Assembly (NCBI GenBank): GCA_035299085.1
Contig: DATGXG010000061.1
Coordinates: 1 to 55,524, forward strand
Reading direction: 5' to 3'
DNA length: 55,524 bases
From: Bacteroidales bacterium
GTDB lineage: Bacteria; Bacteroidota; Bacteroidia; Bacteroidales; UBA10428
How positions within the stretch are numbered: position 1 is the stretch's first letter; every line of letters starts with the position of its first letter. Of this stretch, positions 24,449 through 33,504 are shown piece after piece. Under the pieces are notes generated by a model that did not search any database, had not been told where the DNA came from, and worked only from the letters and a program-made list of their open reading frames with translations. Both the position numbers and the translations under genes were made by a program.

Positions 24449-25452
24449 TTTTTCCTGAGTTTGATAACGGCAGACATTCCGGATAAAAGGGTATACTGCG
24501 AAGGACTTCCATCCGAAGTGCTGTCAATGGATACTTTTAACTGAACCCTCTGGGTGATTTTTGTGAAATTACCTGATGCATTGGACGGCGGTATAAGCGA
24601 AAATCTTGAAGCCGTATTGTTGCCTATGTAGTTGACTTTTCCGAAAAATTCAACACCCGGGAAAGCATCAATGCTGAAAAACGCAGGCTGTCCCCTGTAA
24701 ATGTTCCTTAGTTTGGTCTCTTCAATATAAACTGATACCCAACGATCTTTTGAATTATTAATAGTAAATATGCTCTGACCCGGTTGTACAACGTCACCCG
24801 GCAATAACCATCTTTTAGCAACCACACCGTCGAAAGGCGAATACACCCGTGTGTTTTTTAACTGTGTGGCTATTACATTGGCCTGGGCTTTTCCATTATC
24901 AACGGCACTCCTGGCTGATACTATCTGTGCACGGGTTACGCTGAGCTGTTTTGCCGCAGCTTCAAGCTGTGCATCCGCCGTTTTTAGAGTTTTTGTTGTA
25001 TTTTCAAACTGCTCCTGCGTGATGATATCTGCCTGTTTCTGAACCACAGCCCTGTCATAGTCAGTTTTGGCCTTATCGGCATTGATCTGCAGAACCTTAT
25101 TGTTTTCTGTTTCTGCATCCAGCCTGGCCTGTGTGGAAACCACATTGCTGAGAAGCTGGGCTATGTTCGACTGCGACTGCAACCACTGTGCTTTTAGATC
25201 GGAGCTGTCAATCTCGGCAAGAAGCTGCCCTGCTTTTACCGAATCGCCTTCTTCAGCATATAATTTGCTGATACGGCCCATTATTTTAGGTCCAAGTGCA
25301 ACAGAGTTGCAATCAACCACCGCATCATCCGTCTTTTCGAAATGCAGGTACTGCTGATAATAGTAAATCCCGAAACCTATTACAGTTCCGACTACAAGAA
25401 TCAGGGGTATGTATACTTTCCCGCTGGGCTTCTTTTTTGACTTTTTTTCCAT
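24445..25452 (-). CDS. HlyD-family periplasmic adaptor (EmrA-like)
   Basis: A 335-residue membrane-fusion protein. One N-terminal membrane helix ('VYIPLILVVGTVIGFGIYYY', about 10-29) is followed by a split biotinyl-lipoyl domain ('VALGPKIMGRISKLYAEEGDSVKAGQLLAEID' region and 'VYSPFDGVVAKRWLLPGDVVQPGQ' region) that brackets a long alpha-hairpin (about 85-190), then a beta-barrel. It bridges the DHA2 transporter and the TolC channel. It lies 5 bases after tetR and overlaps the DHA2 gene by four bases. Confidence 0.95.
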   Translation of the reverse strand: MEKKSKKKPSGKVYIPLILVVGTVIGFGIYYYQQYLHFEKTDDAVVDCNSVALGPKIMGRISKLYAEEGDSVKAGQLLAEIDSSDLKAQWLQSQSNIAQLLSNVVSTQARLDAETENNKVLQINADKAKTDYDRAVVQKQADIITQEQFENTTKTLKTADAQLEAAAKQLSVTRAQIVSARSAVDNGKAQANVIATQLKNTRVYSPFDGVVAKRWLLPGDVVQPGQSIFTINNSKDRWVSVYIEETKLRNIYRGQPAFFSIDAFPGVEFFGKVNYIGNNTASRFSLIPPSNASGNFTKITQRVQLKVSIDSTSDGSPSQYTLLSGMSAVIKLRKK

Positions 25453-25457
25453 AAATG

Positions 25458-26084
25458 TTATTCTCTGTTTAAAATGCCTTTTATGAAAATGGCTGTGAAT
25501 GTTGAAACTCTTTTAAGTATGATATGGTAATCCTGATCATCGAGAAGGCTTATTTCTTTGCTTTTGATATAAATATGCGATAAACCGCGGATTCCATCGG
25601 TATATAAACCGGCAATCTCATCCAGTTCCATATCTAAATGCTGTTGTCCCCGCAACCCGATCCTGAAAATCTGAGTAATGCGTTCCTGTTCCTGTTGCCT
25701 GAAATCGGCCCAAAGATCCTTTATGATCATCTTAATCCCCTTCAGGTCATCCAGGCTGGCACGTCCCAGGTTGATAAATTTTCTGAAATTATTCATCCGT
25801 ACTTCCAGAAAGCGCTGCAACAGTGTATTCAGGTCATTTGATAAAGCCGTAATAGAATTGAGCTGATCAATATATTCATGCTGTTCTTTGCGGAAAACAG
25901 CTTTGAAAAGCTCTTCCTTATCAGGATAATAATAATATAGCAGGGCCTTTGAAATACCCAGGTCATCGGCAATTTCATGCATGGCTGTTTTTCCGAATCC
26001 ATACACTCCAAAGCGCTTCTGAGCGGCAAGCAGGATCTCATTTACCTTCTCTTCATTCGCACTGTTATGGGTAACCGGGCACAT
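25458..26084 (-). CDS. TetR-family transcriptional regulator
   Basis: A 208-residue regulator. The N-terminal helix-turn-helix ('KTAMHEIADDLGISKALLYYYY' region, about 33-55, followed by 'PDKEELF') is canonical; the C-terminal helical domain would bind the inducer and dimerise. It is the first gene of the efflux operon, so it most likely represses its own operon. A TATCTTTG -7 box and the AT-rich palindrome TAAATTATTTA (26100-26110) lie between it and the divergent DUF1080 gene; the palindrome sits near the predicted start of transcription and is a possible operator. Confidence 0.93.
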   Translation of the reverse strand: MCPVTHNSANEEKVNEILLAAQKRFGVYGFGKTAMHEIADDLGISKALLYYYYPDKEELFKAVFRKEQHEYIDQLNSITALSNDLNTLLQRFLEVRMNNFRKFINLGRASLDDLKGIKMIIKDLWADFRQQEQERITQIFRIGLRGQQHLDMELDEIAGLYTDGIRGLSHIYIKSKEISLLDDQDYHIILKRVSTFTAIFIKGILNRE

Positions 26085-26099
26085 TTTATAATAACTGAC

Positions 26100-26124
26100 T
26101 AAATTATTTAAAAGGTCAAAGATA
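26100..26124 (-). promoter_or_regulatory. Candidate tetR promoter and operator region
   Basis: TATCTTTG on the minus strand (plus 26117-26124) fits the -7 consensus. The near-perfect palindrome TAAATTATTTA (26100-26110), flanked by TGAC and GTCA, covers the expected start point. A matching -33 element is not clear. The operator role is inference from position. Confidence 0.4.
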
Positions 26125-26139
26125 GATATAAATCAGCCA

Positions 26140-26166
26140 TTGCGGTATAATATTTTCTTAAATTTG
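26140..26166 (+). promoter_or_regulatory. Promoter of the DUF1080 gene
   Basis: TTG (26140-26142) and TAAATTTG (26159-26166) are 16 bases apart. The open frame formally begins at that same TTG, so the real start must be the ATG at 26194. Confidence 0.65.
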
Positions 26167-26193
26167 TTTAAAACCACTTTTAATAATCATAAA

Positions 26194-26868
26194 ATGAAAA
26201 ACAGACTGATAATTACTCTTGTCGCTTTTGTGGCTTTCACATGCTTCAATGCGCAATCGCAAAGCCACCCTAAAAGTGCAAAATGGCCTGATCTTTTTAC
26301 AGCTGACCTCTCTAATGCGGAATATCCTGAAGGGATCTGGACATTCAACGACGGAATCCTTACAGCTAGCAAAGACGAATGTATATGGACAAAAAAGGAT
26401 TATTCAAATTTTATTCTTGACCTTGAATTCAAAACGGCCGAAGGAACAAACAGCGGGGTGATCGTGTACTGCACTGACATGAAAAACTGGATACCCAACT
26501 CAGTTGAAATTCAGATTGCCGATGACTTTGCCAAAGAATGGGCTGAAAGTCCGAAAACCTGGCAATGCGGCGCTATCTTCGGTCACCTGGCACCGACAAA
26601 AAGTATGGTTAAAAAACCAGGTGAATGGAATCGGTTTACGATCACCTGCAAGGGAAAGATAATTGAGGTTATGCTTAACGGTGAAACGGTTACCAAAATG
26701 GATATGGATTTATGGAAGAGCGCCAAAACCAACCCGGACGGCAGTGAAATTCCATCATGGCTCAGCACTCCTTTTGCTGAACTGAAAACTTCAGGCAGAA
26801 TCGGCCTGCAGGGAAAACACGCCGGTGCCCCGATTTATTTCAGGAATGTAAAAATTAAGGAACTTTAA
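26194..26868 (+). CDS. DUF1080 (3-keto-disaccharide hydrolase family) secreted protein
   Basis: A 224-residue exported protein starting at ATG 26194, with a signal peptide ('KNRLIITLVAFVAFTCFNAQ'). The mature part is one DUF1080 domain, a concanavalin-like beta-sandwich; 'NSGVIVYC', 'SVEIQIADD', 'GEWNRFTITCKGKIIEVMLNGE' (in part) and the terminal 'GRIGLQGKHAGAPIYFRNVKIKEL' segments are typical. Family members act on 3-keto-glucosides or serve as carbohydrate-binding modules. It has its own promoter and no T9SS signal. The stop codon is followed directly by an 8-bp word array. Confidence 0.88.
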   Translation: MKNRLIITLVAFVAFTCFNAQSQSHPKSAKWPDLFTADLSNAEYPEGIWTFNDGILTASKDECIWTKKDYSNFILDLEFKTAEGTNSGVIVYCTDMKNWIPNSVEIQIADDFAKEWAESPKTWQCGAIFGHLAPTKSMVKKPGEWNRFTITCKGKIIEVMLNGETVTKMDMDLWKSAKTNPDGSEIPSWLSTPFAELKTSGRIGLQGKHAGAPIYFRNVKIKEL

Positions 26869-27012
26869 TAATGTGAAAATGAATTAATGTGCTAATGAAA
26901 TAACAATTAGCACATTAGCACATTAGCACATTAGCACATTAGCACATTAGCACATTAGCACATTAGCACATTAACACATTAGCACATTAACACATTAGCA
27001 CATTGGCACATT
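26869..27012. repeat. Two-armed 8-bp word array between convergent genes
   Basis: Plus-strand words (AATGTGAA, AATGAATT, AATGTGCT, AATGAAAT) begin right after the DUF1080 stop codon. From about 26907 the array switches to about 13 copies of TTAGCACA (the inverse word), with TTAACACA and TTGGCACA variants, and runs up to the CotH stop codon at 27011-27013. The arms are inverted to each other and face each other between convergent genes. The word family is the same as at 6848-6960. Confidence 0.9.
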
Positions 27013-29038
27013 ATTCCTTTATAACTTTTTCGGTAAATACCCCTGTTTCATTAAACATCTGAACAATATATGTTCCCGGCTGGAACGAAGTAAAGTCGAT
27101 CTGGAAATCGTTGGCACCTACCCGGTCTGTAACCATGATCCTGCCGCTTAAATCCAGGATCCTTACTGAAATGATATTTTCCTGGGATAAAATGGTTAGG
27201 ACAGTCCTTACAGGATTCGGAAAAATGGTAAAAGTCTGAGGCGGAACATCAGGTTTCTGATTCGAGACTACAAAATCATTTGAGGTTGTCCAGCTTGAAG
27301 CAAGGCTGTTATCCAGGTCAGTGGAGATAAGGTTTAAATAGTATCCGTTGCCGTCGGCATCCGGCCATGGCAGATCATCACTGTAAAATACGCTGTCAAT
27401 GGTGTTGCCGAAAGCGTCGGAAAAAATAATGGCCTGGCCCTTGTTGGACAAATGTCTTGTAAATTCTCCGAACGGTGCCCCGCCGTATCTGGATTTAAAA
27501 ACCGAAGCTTTTGAGGCCAGTACTATAGCCTGGTTACGGTCGATCACTGAACTGGCAGGAAACTGGTATACAAAACCGGTACCCCTGAAATAATCCCCGG
27601 AAAGATCCACAGTAGTATTACCCGTATTCATAATTTCAATGAACTCCTGGTCATCGCTTGAAGTAAACTCAGCCGTTGTATCGGGATGATACATGATCTT
27701 TGAAATCACAAGGTCCGGCTCTGAAGGGCTGGAACATTGGCCATAAGTTCCCAGGTTATTATTCATCCAGGTAATTCTTTTGTCTATGAAATTCTTCATA
27801 TTCTGAATTTCGGTTGCATAATCCCGGCTGTATCCGTATGTCGCCCTTTCTCTCTGCACAGCCTCACTTATGACACTTACCGTCTGATCGATTAAATTCT
27901 TAATGCTTTGGCCATTTAATGGTTGTCCCTGTTTGGTAAGCTGATGCCAGCGTTTTGTAAGGTAGCAGCGGAAGGTACTGTTATTAAATAATTGCACCCA
28001 GAATTTGGATCCTTCATTATCGTTATTGGATAATTGCCATACATTGTACCAGCTTCTGTCAAGCCCCCAGAAAAACAGGTCATTGCCGAATGTCAGATCT
28101 CCGTCCCAAATTGGTCCTGCCCTTAATTTACCGTTCCTGTCCTTATGAAAATAGGTGCTGAACATATACGCGTCACAATTGGAAGATAGTTCACTGATAA
28201 GGATATAGTGGATAAAAGACGGGATATCAATAATTGAGGGATATCCATTTATTACGGAGCTATTATTGCTTGCCGTTGCAGATTCAAGGTTATAGAACTG
28301 GTTATTGATATAGGTGTTTTGCACCGGGGTTACCTCCTCCGGTTTGGGTAAAACATGGATATAATTCACTGACTCATTTGACCGTGAATACATGGTCCAC
28401 GCCACCGGATCGCCACCGGTTGTTTTATCAGCTTTGGTTATATAACCGCCCGATAAGCCAGGAAGAAGGTTGTCCGTTTGCTCAATCTTCACCACATCAA
28501 CCCTGTTGTCATCGGCCTTAATCTTTTCCTGCAGCAGGTACAAGCCCTTGTAAACCCCGCCTATCACCACTTCACAATATACAGTGCGGCTCGCATATTC
28601 ACCGATCATACGTGAAAGGTTATAACATAAATAGTCCCTTATAAGAGCAGGATCAAAAACCATCCCGTTAAGGATCCAGTCATTTTCTTTGGGTAGTCCC
28701 AGCAATTTAACCTTATCTTTATTGATATCATCCGGTTTCATAGTGGTCAAAGCATACTGCTTTTTGTAGGTAGTCTGCGATGACGATCCTCGGGTTTCAA
28801 TAGTAATTCTTCCGTTATAATCTAGGGCAGAGGTATCATTCACATCCGTCATTGAATTTCTTAGGCCGGGACCCCTGTAAATTATTTTCATATCAGCGGA
28901 GACCCTTGATTCATCAAGGATATCAGATTCAGGATTAATGATTACGATGGGCAGGTTGCTGCTCGAAAACTGTTGTGAAAAGGAAGAAAAGGCAGAAACC
29001 AGTATTGCGGTAATGAGAAACGTTAATTTTAACGGCAC
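27011..29038 (-). CDS. Secreted CotH-kinase / lamin-tail protein with T9SS type A signal
   Basis: A 675-residue exported protein. A promoter lies over the 5' end of the open frame, so I start it at GTG 29038, which gives a clean signal peptide ('PLKLTFLITAILVSAFSSFSQ'). The N-terminal half is a CotH-type kinase fold ('ETRGSSSQTTYKKQYAL', 'GVYKGLYLLQEKIK', 'GPIWDGDLTFGND'). A lamin-tail domain follows ('LVISKIMYHPDTT...EFIEIMNTGNTTVDLSG'). The last about 75 residues ('FTIFPNPVRTVLTI...GTYIVQM') are a T9SS type A sorting domain, so the protein is exported through the outer membrane. CotH proteins phosphorylate surface proteins in spore formers; the target here is unknown. It stands alone. Confidence 0.9.
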   Translation of the reverse strand: MPLKLTFLITAILVSAFSSFSQQFSSSNLPIVIINPESDILDESRVSADMKIIYRGPGLRNSMTDVNDTSALDYNGRITIETRGSSSQTTYKKQYALTTMKPDDINKDKVKLLGLPKENDWILNGMVFDPALIRDYLCYNLSRMIGEYASRTVYCEVVIGGVYKGLYLLQEKIKADDNRVDVVKIEQTDNLLPGLSGGYITKADKTTGGDPVAWTMYSRSNESVNYIHVLPKPEEVTPVQNTYINNQFYNLESATASNNSSVINGYPSIIDIPSFIHYILISELSSNCDAYMFSTYFHKDRNGKLRAGPIWDGDLTFGNDLFFWGLDRSWYNVWQLSNNDNEGSKFWVQLFNNSTFRCYLTKRWHQLTKQGQPLNGQSIKNLIDQTVSVISEAVQRERATYGYSRDYATEIQNMKNFIDKRITWMNNNLGTYGQCSSPSEPDLVISKIMYHPDTTAEFTSSDDQEFIEIMNTGNTTVDLSGDYFRGTGFVYQFPASSVIDRNQAIVLASKASVFKSRYGGAPFGEFTRHLSNKGQAIIFSDAFGNTIDSVFYSDDLPWPDADGNGYYLNLISTDLDNSLASSWTTSNDFVVSNQKPDVPPQTFTIFPNPVRTVLTILSQENIISVRILDLSGRIMVTDRVGANDFQIDFTSFQPGTYIVQMFNETGVFTEKVIKE

Positions 29039-29062
29039 ATTAAGAAATTTTAAGGATTTATA

Positions 29063-29092
29063 CAAATATAAAAACAATTCAGAAGCCACCAA
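29063..29092 (-). promoter_or_regulatory. Promoter of the CotH gene
   Basis: On the minus strand TTG (plus 29090-29092) and TATATTTG (plus 29063-29070) are 19 bases apart, a near-ideal promoter. The TTG is the same triplet that would be the longest possible start codon of the CotH frame, which excludes it and points to GTG 29038. Confidence 0.72.
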
Positions 29093-29135
29093 TTTATCAT
29101 TTAGTTTGTTATGAAAATTAGGTCAGGGGAGTTGG

Positions 29136-30629
29136 ATGGCACTTATACCAAAAAAGCAGTTATCAGAAACCGATGTTCAGAAAGGCCTGAGAATGGTCAT
29201 TTGGGACGGACTTGCAGCAGAAGTCATGATTGCATTTACAGGCAGTACATTCCTTACGGCAATGGCACTGCTCCTTGGGGCCAGCAATGTTCAGATCGGA
29301 TTGCTTGCATCCATGCCCACCATTACCAATCTTTCACAACTTATTTCAATCTTTCTTGTAAGGAAATTCAATAACCGCCGTGCAATCGCCGTATATTGCG
29401 CCTACCTGGCCAGGTTACCGCTTGTCATTGCGGGGGTGATCATTGTATTGACCGGCCATACTTCAGTTGAAATACTTCTCACGTTCCTTTTTCTCTATTA
29501 TTTTTTCGGATCCATAGCCGGTCCCAGCTGGAATTCGTGGATGAAAGATATGGTTCCTGAAAATATGCTGGGCGTTTATTTTTCACGCCGCACGCGGCTT
29601 ACACAAATGCTGAATGTGGTCATGAGCCTTGCTCTTGCCTTCCTGCTTGATTACATACGCGATTTTTACCCGGATGCCGAATTACAGACTTATGCCGTGT
29701 TTTTCATCCTAGCAGGTGCAATCGGGATCCTTGGTGGCTATTTGCTTTCAAGAGCACCCGAACCCCAGTCGAAATTATCACACATAAACCTGGTTTCAGT
29801 ATTCAAAATGCCGCTTCAGAATATAAACTTCCGAAGATTGCTTTTTTTTAATTCGGCATGGGTATTCGCAACGAACCTGGGTATTCCCTTTTTTTCAGCC
29901 TATATGCTAAAGGGACTTGGTATGCCCATATCCTATGTGATCATACTGAATGTGATCAGCCAGATAATGAGCATTCTTACAATCCGAATATGGGGCATTT
30001 TTTCAGATAAATACAGCAATAAAACGATAATCGCACTGAGTGCTCCCATTTATATTGCATCCATCCTTGCCTGGTGTTTTGTAGGCTTGTTCAATAAAGC
30101 GTACCTGAACCTTGTATGGCTGGCCGGTATTCACTTTTTTATGGGTATAGCAACGGCGGGTATTAATTTATCATTAACAAACATCGGTCTTAAACTTGCT
30201 CCCAACAAGGATGCCATCGTTTACCTTTCGGTGAAGAACATAATAACTGCCGTTTTTTCTTCCATTGCGCCTCTCATCGGCGGGTTGCTGGCGGATTATT
30301 TCTCAAAAATACAGTTAACAGTTTCAGTCCAGTGGAACAGCCCCAATATCAACCGGATATTTAAAATACTGTCACTTCATGAATGGAATTTCCTGTTTCT
30401 CATCAGTGCCACACTGGCTATTATCTCCATGGAGTTTCTGATTCATATCAATGAAGTGGGTGAGATGGACAAATTCATTGTGAGAAGAATCATGAGGACA
30501 ACGGTCAGAAAGAGTCTTCGCGAATATTTCCTCATCGGGAATATTATTAATATTCATGATGAGATCAGGGCTATGCTGAGACCCAAAAGAGTTAAAAAAC
30601 CTGATAAATCAGCATCACCCGGAGGATAA
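29136..30629 (+). CDS. MFS transporter, head of the glycan locus
   Basis: A 497-residue major facilitator with about 12 predicted membrane helices and no recognisable drug-pump signature. The N-terminus is short ('QLSETDVQKGLRMVIWDGLAAE') and the C-terminus carries a basic tail of about 50 residues. An unusually good ribosome-binding site for this genome (AGGGGAG) precedes the ATG at 29136. It is first of four same-strand genes with NodU, GT2 and GT9; the gap to nodU is 83 bases. Export or import of a sugar or glycan precursor is possible, but the substrate is not readable. Confidence 0.85.
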   Translation: MALIPKKQLSETDVQKGLRMVIWDGLAAEVMIAFTGSTFLTAMALLLGASNVQIGLLASMPTITNLSQLISIFLVRKFNNRRAIAVYCAYLARLPLVIAGVIIVLTGHTSVEILLTFLFLYYFFGSIAGPSWNSWMKDMVPENMLGVYFSRRTRLTQMLNVVMSLALAFLLDYIRDFYPDAELQTYAVFFILAGAIGILGGYLLSRAPEPQSKLSHINLVSVFKMPLQNINFRRLLFFNSAWVFATNLGIPFFSAYMLKGLGMPISYVIILNVISQIMSILTIRIWGIFSDKYSNKTIIALSAPIYIASILAWCFVGLFNKAYLNLVWLAGIHFFMGIATAGINLSLTNIGLKLAPNKDAIVYLSVKNIITAVFSSIAPLIGGLLADYFSKIQLTVSVQWNSPNINRIFKILSLHEWNFLFLISATLAIISMEFLIHINEVGEMDKFIVRRIMRTTVRKSLREYFLIGNIINIHDEIRAMLRPKRVKKPDKSASPGG

Positions 30630-30712
30630 GCGCTTATTAAATGAACAAAAGCGCTTCCCGTGTTGTTCCAACTTCAGTAATTCTCTAATTATAAACCCGT
30701 TATTAGCAATTT

Positions 30713-32482
30713 ATGTATATTCTTGGAATTAATGCTGCATTTCATGATTCATCAGCATGCCTTCTGAAAGACGGCCTGTTATTGGCGGCTGCAGAAGAAG
30801 AACGTTTTACCCATTTCAAATACGGCAAAAGACCGGTTCCCTTTTCAACATGGGAGTTGCCTTTTCATGCAATTGATTACTGCCTGCATACGGCAGGCAT
30901 TCATTTAAGCGATGTGGATCACATAGCCTACTCATTTGATCCTTTTGTTTTGCTGGATAAAGAATACGCGCATAACCGGACAATTTCGGTGCCGCTGAAT
31001 TATACCGACCCGGCTGACGGAACCAATCCATGGGAGCCGCTGATGCTATCCTATATCGTAAATGCGCCGGGACAACTTGCCGACGGCTGGCCTCATCATC
31101 TGCAAAAGCGATTCATCGGCAGTAAAATATCCGACTGGGAATGGCATTATGTTGAACATCACCTGGCTCACGCAGCCAGTGCTTTTTACCCGTCGCCCTT
31201 TAAAAGAGCCGCCATCCTTACAATGGATGGAAGAGGGGAGAAAGCTTCCACCACTTACAGTACTGGAAAAGATTATGCCATTCAGCGGATAGGGCAGGTT
31301 AATTTACCCCACTCCCTGGGATTGCTCTATGAAAGGGTTACAACCCATCTTGGCTTTATGCATTCAGGTGATGAATATAAAGTGATGGCGCTTGCTTCCT
31401 ATGGGAAACCCGAATACCTGCGGACTTTCAGAAAAATGATACATGTCGGGGAGAAAGGTCAGTATACGATCGACTTCATGGATTTTGACGCCTGTTTCGG
31501 TCCAAAACGCCTGCGTCATGAACCATTTGAGAGTAACCATTTCAATATAGCCCATTCCCTTCAGAAGGTTCTTGAAGAAACAGCGGTTCAGATTACCGAC
31601 TGGCTTCAGCAGGAAACCGGGGAAGAAAATTTGTGCACGGCAGGCGGTGTGGCGCTGAATTGCGTCATGAATTCAAAAATAGCCATGCAATCAGGCTTTA
31701 AAAATGTCTGGGTGCAACCTGCATCGGGTGATTCAGGCACTGCATTGGGAGCTGCACTGCAAATTGATTCTGAACTTCGGAATGGAACAAGGAGTTTTGA
31801 AATGACCCATGCATACTGGGGTCCCGAATACACGGATGAGGAAATCGAAAAGTTCCTGGTCAAATGCAAAATTCCTTATATAAAAACCGATCAGCCTGCA
31901 GTAGAAGCAGCCGGCTTACTGGTGAACAATAAAATCATCGGGTGGTACCAGGGCCGGATGGAATTCGGGCCCAGAGCTCTGGGAAGCCGCTCAATCCTTG
32001 CATCTCCGGTTGATCCTCAGATGCAGGCAAGACTGAATGAAATAAAGGACAGGGAGGACTTCCGTCCTGTTGCACCGGTGGTGCTTGAAGAGGATGCTCC
32101 ATTTTGGTTCGAGGATGCCGTATATTCGCCTTTTATGCTTTTCGTTTACAATGTGGTAAAGGATAAAGCCGACCAGATACCCGCTGTCAGGCATGTGGAC
32201 GGAACAGCACGTATACAGACAATCAACGGCAACCAGCACCCTCTATACTACCAGTTGCTGAAAACATTCAAGGACATGACCGGTGTGCCGGTGCTTGTAA
32301 ACACATCTTTCAATACACTCGGAAAGCCGATTGTCTGCACTCCCCGTGATGCCATTGAATGTTTCTGGTCATCTCCTTTTGATGCCCTTGTAATCGGATC
32401 ATTTATAATTGATAAATCGCTGGGGACTTCATTACATGCCACGGTGCTTGATGCCCTGAGTAAAGAAGTCAGTTTACGATAA
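30713..32482 (+). CDS. NodU/CmcH-type carbamoyltransferase
   Basis: A 589-residue O-carbamoyltransferase. The N-terminal Kae1-like domain starts 'ILGINAAFHDSSACLL' with 'AAAEEERFTHFK', and metal-site histidines lie at 149-153 ('HHLAH'). 'GGVALNCVMNSKI' and 'GDSGTALGAAL' are typical. The C-terminal YrdC-like carbamoyl-binding domain includes 'GRMEFGPRALGSRSILA'. Such enzymes transfer carbamoyl from carbamoyl-phosphate, via carbamoyl-adenylate, to sugar or antibiotic hydroxyls. GT2 follows 12 bases later, so carbamoylation of the glycan made by this locus is the most economical reading. Confidence 0.93.
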   Translation: MYILGINAAFHDSSACLLKDGLLLAAAEEERFTHFKYGKRPVPFSTWELPFHAIDYCLHTAGIHLSDVDHIAYSFDPFVLLDKEYAHNRTISVPLNYTDPADGTNPWEPLMLSYIVNAPGQLADGWPHHLQKRFIGSKISDWEWHYVEHHLAHAASAFYPSPFKRAAILTMDGRGEKASTTYSTGKDYAIQRIGQVNLPHSLGLLYERVTTHLGFMHSGDEYKVMALASYGKPEYLRTFRKMIHVGEKGQYTIDFMDFDACFGPKRLRHEPFESNHFNIAHSLQKVLEETAVQITDWLQQETGEENLCTAGGVALNCVMNSKIAMQSGFKNVWVQPASGDSGTALGAALQIDSELRNGTRSFEMTHAYWGPEYTDEEIEKFLVKCKIPYIKTDQPAVEAAGLLVNNKIIGWYQGRMEFGPRALGSRSILASPVDPQMQARLNEIKDREDFRPVAPVVLEEDAPFWFEDAVYSPFMLFVYNVVKDKADQIPAVRHVDGTARIQTINGNQHPLYYQLLKTFKDMTGVPVLVNTSFNTLGKPIVCTPRDAIECFWSSPFDALVIGSFIIDKSLGTSLHATVLDALSKEVSLR

Positions 32483-32493
32483 AATATTCTGAA

Positions 32494-33459
32494 ATGGAAA
32501 TTTCGGTAGTTATACCTACGTACAGGAGGCCGGCACTATTAATGAACTGCCTGCGATGCCTTGAGAAACAAGTACTTGAAAAGAACCGTTTTGAAGTGAT
32601 TGTAGTCAGTGATGGTTATGATGCCGAAACGGAATCGGTACTGAACGAATTTATGCTGAAAACGCCGATGCAAATCCGGTATATGCATACGCCTGAAAAG
32701 AAGGGTCCGGCAGGGGCACGTAACATGGGCTGGAAGGCAGCATGTGCCGATCTTGTTGCTTTTACCGACGATGATTGCCGGCCTGAACCTTCCTGGCTGA
32801 AATCATTCCTGAATCATTATTCGGGAGAATTGTTCGTTGCTTTCTCAGGTTTTACAAAGGTTCCCGTTCCGGCTGAACCAACTGACTTCGCATTGAATAC
32901 CTATCATTTGCAGACTGCAGATTTTATTACTGCAAACTGTGCCTGCTCGCGACAGGCTTTGTTGCAAACCGGCGGGTTTGACGAACGATTCGGAACCGCA
33001 TGGCGCGAAGACAGTGACCTTGAATTCGCGCTGATCAAACACCACATTCCTGTTTTGAAAATACACAAGGCGGTCGTAGAACACCCTGTCCGCCACGCCC
33101 CATGGGGAGTGAGTCTTAAAGAGCAGAAAAAAGGAATATATGATTCTCTCTTATATAAAAAACATCCCGATCTCTATCGCTGGCGCATTCAGTCAACACC
33201 CCTGTGGAACTATTACATTATTGTTTTCTCGTATGTTTTCTCGACAGTGGCATTTATTTACGGATTCAAGCTTATCGCAGCCATCCTGGCTGGTGTCGCA
33301 TTGATCCTTACGCTTGAATTCTTCCTGCGGCGTATCCGGCGTTCTTCCAAATCGCCGTCTCATGTCACCGAAATGCTGGTTACATCATTCCTGATCCCGT
33401 TTTTGTCGGTTTACTGGCGGCTGTATGGCAATCTGAAATACAGGACCCTCCTCCTTTGA
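32494..33459 (+). CDS. GT2-family glycosyltransferase with C-terminal membrane helices
   Basis: A 321-residue GT-A enzyme. The N-terminal 'ISVVIPTYRRP' and 'VVSDGYD' bind nucleotide; the metal-binding acidic run is Asp92-Asp94 in 'AFTDDDCRP', and 'WREDSDLEF' is the likely catalytic-base region. Two to three hydrophobic helices (about 238-290) anchor it on the inner membrane. It lies 12 bases after nodU and 45 bases before the GT9 gene. Donor and acceptor are unknown. Confidence 0.92.
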   Translation: MEISVVIPTYRRPALLMNCLRCLEKQVLEKNRFEVIVVSDGYDAETESVLNEFMLKTPMQIRYMHTPEKKGPAGARNMGWKAACADLVAFTDDDCRPEPSWLKSFLNHYSGELFVAFSGFTKVPVPAEPTDFALNTYHLQTADFITANCACSRQALLQTGGFDERFGTAWREDSDLEFALIKHHIPVLKIHKAVVEHPVRHAPWGVSLKEQKKGIYDSLLYKKHPDLYRWRIQSTPLWNYYIIVFSYVFSTVAFIYGFKLIAAILAGVALILTLEFFLRRIRRSSKSPSHVTEMLVTSFLIPFLSVYWRLYGNLKYRTLLL

Positions 33460-33504
33460 TTTGGCCAGCATCAAACACATCAACATCAAACATCAAACAC
33501 AAAA

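Noticed and set aside
26907..27010. Regular repeats suggestive of a CRISPR array
   Set aside because: The period is 8 bases with no spacers, and no cas genes are present; it is a simple tandem array.
30626..30654. Paired AAGCGCTT palindromes after the MFS gene as a terminator
   Set aside because: The stem would be only about 6 bp with a 17-base loop and no T-run, so it was not called.
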